NCBI RefSeq assembly: GCF_041359055.1
Contig: NZ_JBGJKZ010000003.1
Location: 511,489-575,488 of the forward strand
Reading direction: 5' to 3'
DNA length: 64,000 nt
DNA from: Paenalcaligenes hominis_A
Lineage (GTDB): Bacteria > Pseudomonadota > Gammaproteobacteria > Burkholderiales > Burkholderiaceae_B
Part shown: positions 1-8,930 of the stretch, one piece after another
How positions within the stretch are numbered: position 1 is the stretch's first letter
How the letters are laid out: the number at the start of each line of letters is the position of its first letter
Notes under the pieces: model-generated
What the model was told of the DNA's origin: nothing
Seen by the model: the letters and a program-made list of their open reading frames with translations, nothing else
Databases searched by the model: none
Translations under genes and position numbers: made by a program

Positions 1-899
1 CCTAAAATGGGATGGTGTGAGGTCCAGTAAAAGGCGCTGAGTACCAACACCCCCCACCATAAAATACCGCGGATGGTTTTGCTTAAATGCCAGTCGGCTA
101 ATCTTGCCCCGACCAAGTTACCAGCAATCATACCCACACCGAATAAGGCCAACACCCAAGGAATGGTTTGCTCGTCTAGGCCAGCTAATTGCATCATAGT
201 GGGTTTTACATAGCTAAACACTGCGAACAGCCCCCCAAACCCAATCGCCCCAATACCTAAAGTGATCCAGACCTGCTTGTTTTTTAACGCAGTTAGCTCT
301 AGCAAAGGACTGGCGTGGTCATTGGCCGGAATATAGGGTACGCAGCGCGCCACCATTAAAAAGCTCAGCACACCCACTACGCCTACAAAAACAAAAGCAG
401 CCCGCCAGCTTAACCACTGCCCTAAAGCAGCTGCTAATGGCACACCAACTAGGGTGGCGACCGTTAAGCCCAGCATCACTAACCCTATAGCCTGAGTGCG
501 CTTGCCTTGACCCACAAGGTTTGCTGCCACCAAGGCCGCCACACCAAAATACGTCCCATGCGGAAGACCCGTTACAAAACGTGCCACCAACATGCTGTGG
601 TAAGTGGGTGCTATTGCACTGACAAAATTAGCCAGCGCAAAAAACACCATCAACCACACCAAAAAACGACGCTGTGGAATACGCGCGCCCAGTACAGCTA
701 ATACTGGCGCGCCAATCACTACGCCCAACGCGTAGGCACTGATTAAATGACCGGCTTGGGGAATACTGATAGCTAAATCTGAGGCCGCATCCGGCAACAG
801 ACCCATAATCACAAACTCGCCCGTACCAATACCAAAACCACCAAGGGCGAGGGCGAGGATGGCCCAAAACAACGAAAAGGGCTTAGAAGACATAGACAT
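1..899 (-). CDS. MFS drug/sugar efflux transporter (AraJ/YdhP-like), 3' end outside window
   Basis: The frame is open from the ATG at 899 to the left edge of the window, so the C-terminus is missing; about 299 residues are visible of the roughly 390-400 usual for the family. It is very hydrophobic, with some eight membrane segments. The first segment ends in GIGTGEFVIMGLLPD and is followed by ISIPQAGHLISAYALGV, a signature of the AraJ/YdhP/NepI group of proton-driven efflux permeases. The loop after segment 2 carries GARIPQRR. A second in-frame ATG lies at 893. It is divergent from the capsule operon and probably unrelated to it. The substrate cannot be predicted. Confidence 0.85.
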   Translation of the reverse strand, partial: MSMSSKPFSLFWAILALALGGFGIGTGEFVIMGLLPDAASDLAISIPQAGHLISAYALGVVIGAPVLAVLGARIPQRRFLVWLMVFFALANFVSAIAPTYHSMLVARFVTGLPHGTYFGVAALVAANLVGQGKRTQAIGLVMLGLTVATLVGVPLAAALGQWLSWRAAFVFVGVVGVLSFLMVARCVPYIPANDHASPLLELTALKNKQVWITLGIGAIGFGGLFAVFSYVKPTMMQLAGLDEQTIPWVLALFGVGMIAGNLVGARLADWHLSKTIRGILWWGVLVLSAFYWTSHHPIL

Positions 900-1048
900 G
901 CACTGCAATTAAGAAAAGGATAGAGGGGATTTGATACAAATAACAAAACATGAACTTAGCCGTGGAGCTTTGGCTTCGGTTAGAATAGAATGTTGGCTTC
1001 TTTGCAGCTCTAAGTGTTTAGTCATTACGTAAATAAAGAAATTTTAAA

Positions 1049-2143
1049 ATGAAAATCAAAACCAAATCATTGTCACTTTTTATAATAATCGTGCCAATGA
1101 TCATCGCAATTCTTTATTATGCTTTTTTTGCATCAAATCGATATGTGAGTTCGGCTCAAGTGGTAGTACGCCAAGCTGAAAGTAGCTCCCAAGCCAGTAT
1201 TCCCGGGCTAGCACTGTTAATGAGCAGTATAGATCCTGTATCCCGCGAGGAAACCTTGTACCTACGTGAATACATTACCTCGCCCGACATGCTGCAGTAC
1301 CTAGAGCAAGAAAACCAATGGTCTGAACACTTTTCTGGGCGCTTAAATGACCCCATTTACTGGCTGAGTGCAGACGCCCCACTCGAGGACAGGGTGAAAT
1401 TCTACCAGCGTTTAGTCAAAGCCACCTACGATGAAACCACCGGTTTGCTTTTAGTGGATGTTCAAGCCTTAACGCCCGAATTTGCGGAAAGTACATTGAA
1501 ACTGATTTTGGAAAAAAGTGAACGTTTTGTAAATGAAATATCACAAAAAATTGCAAAAGATCAATTAAACTTTGCGGAAAATGAATTAGTCGATGCTACG
1601 AATCGGTACGAAGAAAGTAAAGTAGCCATGTTATCATTTCAACGCCGCAGCAATCTACTGAATGCAGAGGCCACGGCCATCTCGCGCGCTACCATCATTG
1701 CCAATCTCGAGTCCGAGATTGTGAAAGAAAATGCCCGCCTAAAAACGCTAACAGCCACTCTAGACGGCAGCTCGCCACAGGTGCGTGCGCAACGCAGTCG
1801 TATCCGCGCCCTAGAGCAGCAGTTGCAGGCAGAAAACCAACGCTTAATTTCAGCCGGGGCGGGCGATAAATTAAACGTGGTGGCAGCCGAATACCGTCGC
1901 CATGAAATTGATGTGGCTATTGCCGAGGAATTTTATAAAACCAGCATAGCCGTAGTAGAAAATGCCAAACTCGAGGCCAGTAAAAAAATACGCAGCTTAG
2001 TTAGCGTGGTGCAGCCCAATATGCCGGAAGACCCCGTCTACCCACGCCGCATTTATAACCTAATTACTATCTTTATTGCCTTGTGTTTGCTGTATGGCAT
2101 TACACGATTTGTTTTGGCCTCTATCGAAGATCACCGAGAGTAA
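1049..2143 (+). CDS. Capsule polysaccharide export inner-membrane protein, KpsE/CtrB/BexC family
   Basis: A polysaccharide co-polymerase type 3 protein that links the inner-membrane ABC exporter to the outer-membrane channel. The 364 residues fit the family (about 370-390). There is one membrane helix near residues 8-28, a periplasmic domain with a long coiled coil (roughly 165-300, rich in Glu/Gln/Lys/Arg heptads), the proline-rich stretch QPNMPEDPVYPRR before the C-terminus, and a second helix at about 333-355. It is the first gene of the locus. Three bases separate it from the next gene, so the two are co-transcribed. The upstream gap (900-1048) must carry the operon promoter. Confidence 0.92.
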   Translation: MKIKTKSLSLFIIIVPMIIAILYYAFFASNRYVSSAQVVVRQAESSSQASIPGLALLMSSIDPVSREETLYLREYITSPDMLQYLEQENQWSEHFSGRLNDPIYWLSADAPLEDRVKFYQRLVKATYDETTGLLLVDVQALTPEFAESTLKLILEKSERFVNEISQKIAKDQLNFAENELVDATNRYEESKVAMLSFQRRSNLLNAEATAISRATIIANLESEIVKENARLKTLTATLDGSSPQVRAQRSRIRALEQQLQAENQRLISAGAGDKLNVVAAEYRRHEIDVAIAEEFYKTSIAVVENAKLEASKKIRSLVSVVQPNMPEDPVYPRRIYNLITIFIALCLLYGITRFVLASIEDHRE

Positions 2144-2146
2144 ACC

Positions 2147-3262
2147 ATGAAATCCCTAACCATTAAGTTGATTGGATCGATAGCCTTGGCAACGGCGTTA
2201 AGCGGATGTGCCAGTAGTATTTTTTCAGGGGCTGGCCCAACCAAAAGTACAATAACAAGCGATGCCGCCGCAGAAGACGCCAATTACAGCTTAGTTAGCT
2301 TATCGGCGCAGACCATTGCACCCTACATGCGTCCTGCGTTGCCCACACCACGGCCCGAGGTATCAGCCACAGCGCTACCCGAGCTAACCTTAGTAACCGG
2401 CGACGTACTAAAAGTCATGATGGCTGACAGCGCCGAAGAGGGCGCACTGTTTGCTCCGTTGGCAGTAGGTGGGACGGTATTTGACGCAGTACGTGTCAAT
2501 GCAAAAGGCATGATTTCATTGCCTTATGCCGGGCGTATCAAGGTCAGCGGTCTAAGCCTAACGCAAACCGAAGACCTCATCCTGAAAAAAATCGCGCGCT
2601 ATACCACCTCTCCTCAGGTCCATGTAAGCTTAGTGGGAGACTTAGCGGGCTCAGTCTTGGTGGCTGGCGACGTGAACAAACCAGGCCGATTTTCCACCTT
2701 GCAGGGGCCATTAACCCTGCTAGACGCCATCAATGAAGCCGGCGGTCCCAAACTCGAGCCGTATTTAATGGATGTGGTGGTGCGCACCGGTAAAACAGCG
2801 CAACGCTTTAGCTACCAAGAATTACTCAATGGTCTTAACCAACCTGTGCCACCCAATGCGGAAATTGTGGTCGAACGCGCACGTAAACGCTTTGTGGCCA
2901 TGGGCGCCGTCAACACCCCCGGTCTGCACGACTTCCCTTCTCAAAGCCCCAGCTTGCTTGAGGTATTGGGCAGTGTAGGGGGCTTGAACGAGGCCAAGGC
3001 TGACGCACGTGGTGTGTTTATCTTCCGCCTACCAGAAAGTATTGCCTACGACAGCGAAAGCAATCGCGTCGTGTCCGAGGTAAGACCATTGGTGTTTCAT
3101 CTCGACATGCGCGACCCCACCGCTATGTTCCTAGCGCGCCAGTTCCTCGTTCACCCCGAAGACGCCGTGTACGTCACCAATGCCCATGCGTATGAGTTCC
3201 AAAAACTGATCTCGCCCATTATTCAGGTGTTGGTCTTAGGTAGAACGGTTGGGAATCTGTAA
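2147..3262 (+). CDS. Outer-membrane capsule export lipoprotein, KpsD/CtrA/BexD (Wza-like)
   Basis: Polysaccharide export channel of the outer membrane. A type II signal peptide is visible: basic start, hydrophobic core and lipobox LSGC, with Cys21 as the lipidated residue. The Poly_export domain follows at about residues 75-165 (it includes ISLPYAGRIKVSGLS), then two SLBB-type repeats (VLVAGDVNKPGRFS and FVAMGAVNTPGLHDF). Its 371 residues match CtrA/BexD (about 390). The stop codon shares one base with the start of the permease gene (TAATG), a sign of translational coupling. Confidence 0.92.
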   Translation: MKSLTIKLIGSIALATALSGCASSIFSGAGPTKSTITSDAAAEDANYSLVSLSAQTIAPYMRPALPTPRPEVSATALPELTLVTGDVLKVMMADSAEEGALFAPLAVGGTVFDAVRVNAKGMISLPYAGRIKVSGLSLTQTEDLILKKIARYTTSPQVHVSLVGDLAGSVLVAGDVNKPGRFSTLQGPLTLLDAINEAGGPKLEPYLMDVVVRTGKTAQRFSYQELLNGLNQPVPPNAEIVVERARKRFVAMGAVNTPGLHDFPSQSPSLLEVLGSVGGLNEAKADARGVFIFRLPESIAYDSESNRVVSEVRPLVFHLDMRDPTAMFLARQFLVHPEDAVYVTNAHAYEFQKLISPIIQVLVLGRTVGNL

Positions 3263-4062
3263 TGAACGCTGTAAGCCGTACTAAACGCAGCTCATGGCAA
3301 ATTACTAAAGCCGTTATCTTTGCACTAATGCTAAGAGAGTTCCAGACGCGCTTTGGTAGCCGACGTATGGGCGCGTTTTGGGTTTTGTTCGAGCCGATGA
3401 TACACATCGCTTTTATGATGTTTATGTTCACGGTAATTCGGCTACGAACAGTGCCGGGTATGGATTTCCCTGTGTGGTTATTAACAGGGATTGTGCCATT
3501 TATTTTAATGCGCAATATTGCTTTGCGCTTTATGGATACGGTTTCAGCTAACCGAGCGCTTTTCGCATATCCTAATATAAAAATCTTTGATACCTTTATA
3601 GCACGGTTATTAGTCGAGCTCATGATTTACTCGGCGGTATATGCTATTGCTATTTTTATATTGGGCTTTTGGTTTGGCTATGACGTAAGTGTGGCGTACC
3701 CTTTGCGGTGGATTGCTAGTTTAGCGATAGGCATTTTGTTTGCGTTTTCATTAGGCATTTTTTTTAGCATAATTATTCAGGTTATGCCGAATTCAGGTAC
3801 GTTCATTCGATTACTCTTTATGCCCTTGTATTTTATATCAGGTGTGGTTATCCCAATATGGAGTTTGCCGCAGCAGTTTTTACCATGGCTGCTGTGGAAT
3901 CCCTTTCTACACATTATTGATAATATCCGTACCAGTGTGTTTTTAATGCACCCGGAAACACCGGGCATTAGTTATAGCTATCCCATTTCAGTAACAATAA
4001 TTATGTTATTTTTGGCTTTAGGTCTTTATAGGGTACGTAAAGATTATTTATTAAGCCGTTAA
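3262..4062 (+). CDS. Capsule ABC-2 transporter permease, KpsM/CtrC/BexB family
   Basis: Membrane subunit of the ABC exporter that moves lipid-linked polysaccharide across the inner membrane. The 266 residues contain six predicted membrane helices. The N-terminal cytoplasmic motif (MLREFQTRFGSRRMGAFW) and FEPMIHIAFM are typical of KpsM/BexB. The C-terminal half has the family's PLYFISGVVIPIWSLP followed by a conserved WNPF(L)H segment. Its ATPase partner is not adjacent but four genes downstream (8239), an unusual order for these loci. Confidence 0.93.
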   Translation: MNAVSRTKRSSWQITKAVIFALMLREFQTRFGSRRMGAFWVLFEPMIHIAFMMFMFTVIRLRTVPGMDFPVWLLTGIVPFILMRNIALRFMDTVSANRALFAYPNIKIFDTFIARLLVELMIYSAVYAIAIFILGFWFGYDVSVAYPLRWIASLAIGILFAFSLGIFFSIIIQVMPNSGTFIRLLFMPLYFISGVVIPIWSLPQQFLPWLLWNPFLHIIDNIRTSVFLMHPETPGISYSYPISVTIIMLFLALGLYRVRKDYLLSR

Positions 4063-4074
4063 GGTCTTGGTTTA

Positions 4075-6141
4075 ATGGGAAAATTATTATTTAAAGCAAA
4101 TCAGCATTTGGTTAACGGGAACCACGACAAGGCCATCGAGCTTTATCAAATGCTTTTGTTGGCAAACCCAGAGTTTAAACCGTATGCGTTTAATTTAGAT
4201 TTAGCCTTGCGACGTGTGGCTGCGGAGAAAAGGCAAGCCGTGCTAAACGAGTTATTTAGTAGCCAGCATGCTATTTCGTTAAATGCTGCCATGGAGTTAA
4301 TGCAGTTTACCGCTTTATTTGACGAGCCGTTTTATAAAAGTCAGGTCGATCTGGGGCTGCCCGCAGATGTGCCTGCTGCATTGCATTATCTAGCTTTGGG
4401 TTGGGCGTTAGGCTACGAGCCCAGTGCCCAATTTGCATCTAAGCCGGCTACCAACCAAACCCATAAAAAAGCACTTAGACCACGCAGCCCGCTCATTGAC
4501 CATCTATTACCCATTCAGCATAAAAAAAGAAAAAAACTTAATAGAAAAGACATAGATTTAAGTGCACAGCTCTGGGGCGGGCACTCAGCTACCGCCCTAA
4601 TAGAATTGCATTCTATAGCAACGAATACCGAGCTTGATGCCAACACACGCTGGTGGGCCATGTGGGATTTAGCCCGCTGGTATTATTTTACGGGTGACTA
4701 CCAAAAGGCATTGGCATTAGGCAATGCTATGGAGCAGCTCGGGGCTGTGAATAGCCTTCGTAAAGAAAGATGGTACTTGCAGTATTTTTGTTTGGTGTTA
4801 ACCCAGCAAAAAGCAGCAGCGTATAAATTGCTTAGGCGCTACCTAGACCTTTTTCCCCAAGATGCCGATGCTATGTTGGCCTTGGCTAACTCAGCATCTG
4901 ACGATGCCGCTCGTTTACAGCTCATTAATCAAGCTTTTAGCCTACACGGTCTAACTGGACTGCAGTTAAAAAAAGCAGACCCGTCGTTGGGTTTAGCTAC
5001 GATTCAAGGGCAGCCAACACCGGCTGTAAATGGCGCTCAAAAAGTATCCATCATACTGCCCATATACAATGCACAGCACCAAATCGAAACGGCTATCGAG
5101 TCATTGCTTGCGCAGAGCTATGTGAATGTGGAGATTATTGCGGTTGATGATTGCTCTACGGATAAGACCTATGCCGTTTTAAAACAACTAGAACAAAAAG
5201 ATCACAGGGTCAAAGCACTGCAGGTTCCAGTTAATGGGGGGGCCTATGCTGCACGGAATTATGGTTTACACAGGGCTACCGGCGATTTTATTACCACTCA
5301 CGACAGTGATGATTGGTCGCACCCCCAAAAAATTGCTCTTCAGGTTGCGTATTTAACGCAACACCCAAGGGTAATGGGGTGTGTCACTCACTGGGCTCGA
5401 GTCACTGCTGATCTCGGTTTTACTCAAAACTGGCGTCCTGGAAACCGCATAACGCATTGGAGCCACTCTTCATTTATGTTTAGAAAAGAAGTGAAAGAGA
5501 CGCTAGGCGAGTGGGATCACGTACGTATCGGTGGCGATACAGAGTATATCTGGCGAATGCAGGCACACTACGGCAAAGACTCTTTTGCTAAAATTCATCC
5601 CGAAATACCACTCGCTTTTGCCCTTGATGAGGAGTCTTCATTGACACGTACCAAAGCAACGCATGTGCGTACTGTCTACTTTGGCTTGCGGCATATTTAT
5701 AGACAAATTGCCGAATGGTGGCATAGTCAGTCTGCTGTGTTGTCTTTGCCAGCAGCCGACACACAACGCGCGTTTACTGCTCCCATACCTATGTGGCGCA
5801 AGCAGACAGATCCAGAACATTACGATCTATGCGTTGCAGGTGATTATTCCAATTTAGCAGATGTGTTAGCAGCGGCCAAACTCATTCAAACGCATCCACA
5901 TAAAAAAGTCGCTTTATTTCACTGGCCCGCGTTCGGTCATGCCGAGCGTAAACTGTGTGCGTTGTATTTTGAGTTGGTAGGTAGGCCTAACGTTGAGCCT
6001 ATAGTCAGCGGTCAGCCCGTCGAGGCAGTAGATTACTACTTAACCAATAATTCATTAGTTCACTATCCTCTAGATGCTTATCCTTTATGGAATAAATCAG
6101 AGTCGTGGCAACTACTCGAAAACAGGCCTAACTCAGTATGA
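4075..6141 (+). CDS. Family 2 glycosyltransferase with N-terminal TPR-like region
   Basis: 688 residues. Residues 1-60 look like a tetratricopeptide unit (NGNHDKAIELYQMLLLANP), and residues 165-310 form a further helical repeat region. A GT-A/GT2 catalytic domain runs from about 323 (KVSIILPIYN) with nucleotide-binding VDDCS near 357 and the DxD-type HDSDDWSHPQK near 409. A C-terminal extension of about 120 residues (from about 570) has no fold I recognise. The catalytic domain is closely similar to that of the gene at 10847 (both have GAYxARNxGL and HDSDDWSHPQKI), so the two are paralogs. A run of seven G lies in the coding sequence at 5236-5242. The donor and acceptor sugars are unknown. 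Confidence 0.85.
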   Translation: MGKLLFKANQHLVNGNHDKAIELYQMLLLANPEFKPYAFNLDLALRRVAAEKRQAVLNELFSSQHAISLNAAMELMQFTALFDEPFYKSQVDLGLPADVPAALHYLALGWALGYEPSAQFASKPATNQTHKKALRPRSPLIDHLLPIQHKKRKKLNRKDIDLSAQLWGGHSATALIELHSIATNTELDANTRWWAMWDLARWYYFTGDYQKALALGNAMEQLGAVNSLRKERWYLQYFCLVLTQQKAAAYKLLRRYLDLFPQDADAMLALANSASDDAARLQLINQAFSLHGLTGLQLKKADPSLGLATIQGQPTPAVNGAQKVSIILPIYNAQHQIETAIESLLAQSYVNVEIIAVDDCSTDKTYAVLKQLEQKDHRVKALQVPVNGGAYAARNYGLHRATGDFITTHDSDDWSHPQKIALQVAYLTQHPRVMGCVTHWARVTADLGFTQNWRPGNRITHWSHSSFMFRKEVKETLGEWDHVRIGGDTEYIWRMQAHYGKDSFAKIHPEIPLAFALDEESSLTRTKATHVRTVYFGLRHIYRQIAEWWHSQSAVLSLPAADTQRAFTAPIPMWRKQTDPEHYDLCVAGDYSNLADVLAAAKLIQTHPHKKVALFHWPAFGHAERKLCALYFELVGRPNVEPIVSGQPVEAVDYYLTNNSLVHYPLDAYPLWNKSESWQLLENRPNSV

Positions 6142-7022
6142 AAATGACGCAACGTGTGCCCCTTACTTGGTCGGATTTTAGTGCATTGCGATGGAGCGGC
6201 ATTGAAAAGCCCGCCTCTAGGATAGGAAAGCTGAAACTACAGCAGTACGCGGAAAAACATGGTTTTACCTGCCCAAAAGTACTTGGGCGTTTTGATTCGG
6301 CAAGCAAGATCAAGTTAGATAGCGTCAATGCAGACGCTTTTGTGCTGAAGGCAGAGGGGTTGTGGTCTAGCGAAGGCGTATATGTGCTTCATAAAATTAT
6401 GGGGCTTCATTTGTTTTATGACGTAAAAAGCCAGCGTGTAGTATCTGAAGATCAGATTATTCAAGCAGCCTTAGAGCTAGAAGCTAAACGTAATAAAAAG
6501 ATAAATTTTTTTATTGAGCAACGGGTGGTTGACGAAGAGGCTAAAAACATCATTCCGTTGGATTATAAGCTATTTACTTTTTATGATCGGGTCGAGTTTA
6601 TTTTACAAGTGGATCGAAACTATACGCCGGCCCGGTTTTGCTTTTTCGATGGGCAGTTCAACGTGATTAAGGATGATCGTGTTCAGGCGTCTAGCCATGC
6701 GCAACAGCCTGCAGCGATACCCCGTGTGCCCGAGTGTGCGGATCAAATGCTGCGTTTAGCCTTAGAGCTAACAAAAAAATTAAAAGCGACATTCATTTCC
6801 GTGGATTGTTACGCCACTCCAGATGGGGCTGTCTTAGGCGAGCTAACGCATACACCAGGTGGCCCGTGGTTTCAACGTATGTATTATTTTTCAGATAGCT
6901 TTGAGTTAGAGCTAGGCCGTTATTGGCGATTGGCCTATCAAAAACTACAGCAAGACATCCCACTTTTAACTGTGCCACATGAGGTTAAATTAAAAGGGAA
7001 GGTGTGTAGAGTTATTTATTAA
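6138..7022 (+). CDS. ATP-grasp (TupA-like) protein of the polysaccharide locus
   Basis: 294 residues. The start overlaps the preceding stop by four bases (ATGA). The order of motifs fits the ATP-grasp fold of the TupA-like family: DAFVLKAEG (nucleotide-binding beta strand and Lys), FFIEQRVVDE, PLDYKLFTFYDRVEFI, and the metal-binding end FISVDCYATPDGAVLGELT, with HTPGGPW after it. Such proteins are common in capsule and teichuronic acid loci and are thought to ligate amino acids or similar groups to sugars. The reaction here is unproven. I am confident of the fold, less so of the role. Confidence 0.75.
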   Translation: MKMTQRVPLTWSDFSALRWSGIEKPASRIGKLKLQQYAEKHGFTCPKVLGRFDSASKIKLDSVNADAFVLKAEGLWSSEGVYVLHKIMGLHLFYDVKSQRVVSEDQIIQAALELEAKRNKKINFFIEQRVVDEEAKNIIPLDYKLFTFYDRVEFILQVDRNYTPARFCFFDGQFNVIKDDRVQASSHAQQPAAIPRVPECADQMLRLALELTKKLKATFISVDCYATPDGAVLGELTHTPGGPWFQRMYYFSDSFELELGRYWRLAYQKLQQDIPLLTVPHEVKLKGKVCRVIY

Positions 7023-7045
7023 CTCACCCTAAAAGAGATTATAGT

Positions 7046-8224
7046 GTGAATAAAATGAAAATAGCAGTAGTGGGAATTGGGTATGTAGGGTTAGCTAATG
7101 CTGTATTGTTAGCGCAATATCATCGCGTTGTTGCAGTAGATATTGATACGGTGAAAGTGGGTTTGCTAAATAACAAGCTCTCTCCTTTAGCAGATAAGGA
7201 CATTACTGATTATCTGAAAAACAAGGAGTTAGATCTACATGCCACCACGGATTTTGCTCAGGCTTATGTAGACGCAGATTTGGTCATTATTGCCACACCA
7301 ACAAATTACGATCCCAAAGACAATTTTTTTGATACCTCATCTGTAGAAAAGGTAGTGCAGAATGTATTAGATGTGAATAAGCAGGCACTTATAGTAATTA
7401 AATCTACTGTGCCAGTTGGTTTTACCGAAAAGCTGAAAACGACTTATTCAACAGAAAATATTATTTTTTCACCTGAATTTTTACGAGAGGGACATGCGCT
7501 GCATGATTGTTTATACCCTTCACGTGTGATTGTCGGAGAAAAATCTGCCAGAGCTGAAAAAGTAGCTGAGTTATTTACCAATGCGGCTTTGAATAAATCC
7601 ACCGATGTACTACTAACTAATAATACCGAGGCAGAGGCCATCAAGCTATTTGCTAATACGTATTTAGCGATGCGGGTCGCTTTTTTCAATGAGCTTGATA
7701 GTTATGCGTTGGCGCATCAATTAAACACGAGAGAAATTATTCAAGGTGTATGTTTAGATACGCGTATTGGTTCTCATTATAATAACCCCTCGTTTGGTTA
7801 CGGTGGCTACTGTTTGCCAAAGGACACAAAGCAGTTATTGGCCAATTATTCGCATACCCCTCAAGATTTAATGTCGGCCATTGTGAACTCAAACCGTACT
7901 CGTAAAGACTTCGTTGCTGACGATATTTTAAATAAGGCACCAAAGGTAGTGGGTTTTTACCGTTTAGTGATGAAGGCTGGCTCGGATAACTTTAGGTCGT
8001 CTAGTATCCAAGGGATTATGAAGCGCATTAAAGCCAAAGGCATAGAGGTTTTAGTGTATGAGCCTACACTAAACGAGCCCCATTTTTTTAATTCCCAAGT
8101 GATTAACGATTTATCTGTTTTTAAAGAAAAGGTCGACGTGATTGTCGCAAATAGGTTTAGCGACGAGCTCAGTGATGTAAAAGAAAAAGTTTATACTAGA
8201 GACTTATTCGGTAGCGATTCTTAA
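7046..8224 (+). CDS. ugd: UDP-glucose 6-dehydrogenase
   Basis: Oxidises UDP-glucose to UDP-glucuronate with two NAD+, in the cytosol. The 392 residues match the short class of enzyme (E. coli Ugd, 388). Visible motifs are the Rossmann start KIAVVGIGYVGLANAVLLA, the STVPVGFTEK loop, FSPEFLREGHAL, and the catalytic-Cys segment GFGYGGYCLPKDTKQL (Cys near residue 254). The start may be GTG 7046 or ATG 7055; an AAAAGAG element lies 5' of both. Together with wecB/wecC it shows that the glycan is acidic, with a hexuronic acid and possibly ManNAcA. Confidence 0.93.
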   Translation: MNKMKIAVVGIGYVGLANAVLLAQYHRVVAVDIDTVKVGLLNNKLSPLADKDITDYLKNKELDLHATTDFAQAYVDADLVIIATPTNYDPKDNFFDTSSVEKVVQNVLDVNKQALIVIKSTVPVGFTEKLKTTYSTENIIFSPEFLREGHALHDCLYPSRVIVGEKSARAEKVAELFTNAALNKSTDVLLTNNTEAEAIKLFANTYLAMRVAFFNELDSYALAHQLNTREIIQGVCLDTRIGSHYNNPSFGYGGYCLPKDTKQLLANYSHTPQDLMSAIVNSNRTRKDFVADDILNKAPKVVGFYRLVMKAGSDNFRSSSIQGIMKRIKAKGIEVLVYEPTLNEPHFFNSQVINDLSVFKEKVDVIVANRFSDELSDVKEKVYTRDLFGSDS

Positions 8225-8238
8225 AATGGAATCAAACG

Positions 8239-8898
8239 ATGATTGAAATTCAAAACCTAACCAAATCTTACCTGCACCACAAGACAGGCCGGTCATTTGT
8301 ATTTAAAAACCTGTCTTTTACCATTCCTGCTGGGCGTAACTTGGCAATCATAGGGAAAAACGGTGCCGGTAAATCAACGCTAATGAATATTTTATCGGGT
8401 GTAGATGCGCCAGACAGCGGCAAAATCATTTCCGATAAACGTATTTCTTGGCCTGTAGGGCTACGAGGTGGGTTTCAGGGCTCATTAACAGGCAGACAAA
8501 ATGCGCAGTTTGTGGCTCGGGTACAGGGGTTTTCAGGCGAGGCATTACGTGAAAAAGTCGATTTTGTCGAGCAGTTTGCTGAAATAGGCAAGTATTTTGA
8601 TTCGCCTTCTAGTACGTATTCCTCAGGGATGCGCAGTCGCGTCTCATTTGGTATTAGCTTGGCGTTTGATTTTGATTATTATCTGGTCGACGAGGCCATG
8701 GCAGTAGGGGATGCCCATTTTAAACGTAAAGCCCGCGCCGCTTTTGATGAAAAAATAGGTAAAGCCAATATTATTATGGTCACGCATAGTATGAGCCAAG
8801 TGCGGGATATGTGTAATATGGTGCTGGTGCTTGAAAAAGGGCACGTGCATTTTTTTGAAGATATTGAAGCTGGTATTGATTATTACGATAACCTGTAA
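8239..8898 (+). CDS. Capsule ABC transporter ATP-binding protein, KpsT/CtrD/BexA family
   Basis: ATPase subunit that pairs with the permease at 3262. The 219 residues are typical. Walker A is GKNGAGKST (about 37-45), the signature is YSSGMRSRVSFG, and Walker B reads DYYLVDEAMAVGD, the diagnostic VDEAMAVGDAxF form of capsule/O-antigen ATPases. A final H-loop is in MVTHSMSQV. It lies 14 bases after ugd and 32 bases before the coiled-coil gene, inside the same transcript. Confidence 0.94.
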   Translation: MIEIQNLTKSYLHHKTGRSFVFKNLSFTIPAGRNLAIIGKNGAGKSTLMNILSGVDAPDSGKIISDKRISWPVGLRGGFQGSLTGRQNAQFVARVQGFSGEALREKVDFVEQFAEIGKYFDSPSSTYSSGMRSRVSFGISLAFDFDYYLVDEAMAVGDAHFKRKARAAFDEKIGKANIIMVTHSMSQVRDMCNMVLVLEKGHVHFFEDIEAGIDYYDNL

Positions 8899-8930
8899 AA
8901 ATTGGGTTAATGAAAAACAAGGAAAGTTGC

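Noticed and set aside
900..1048. Search for an RfaH-type ops element before the capsule operon
   Set aside because: No good match to GGCGGTAGCNT in the leader. The promoter must lie here, but I could not place -35 and -10 boxes with confidence.
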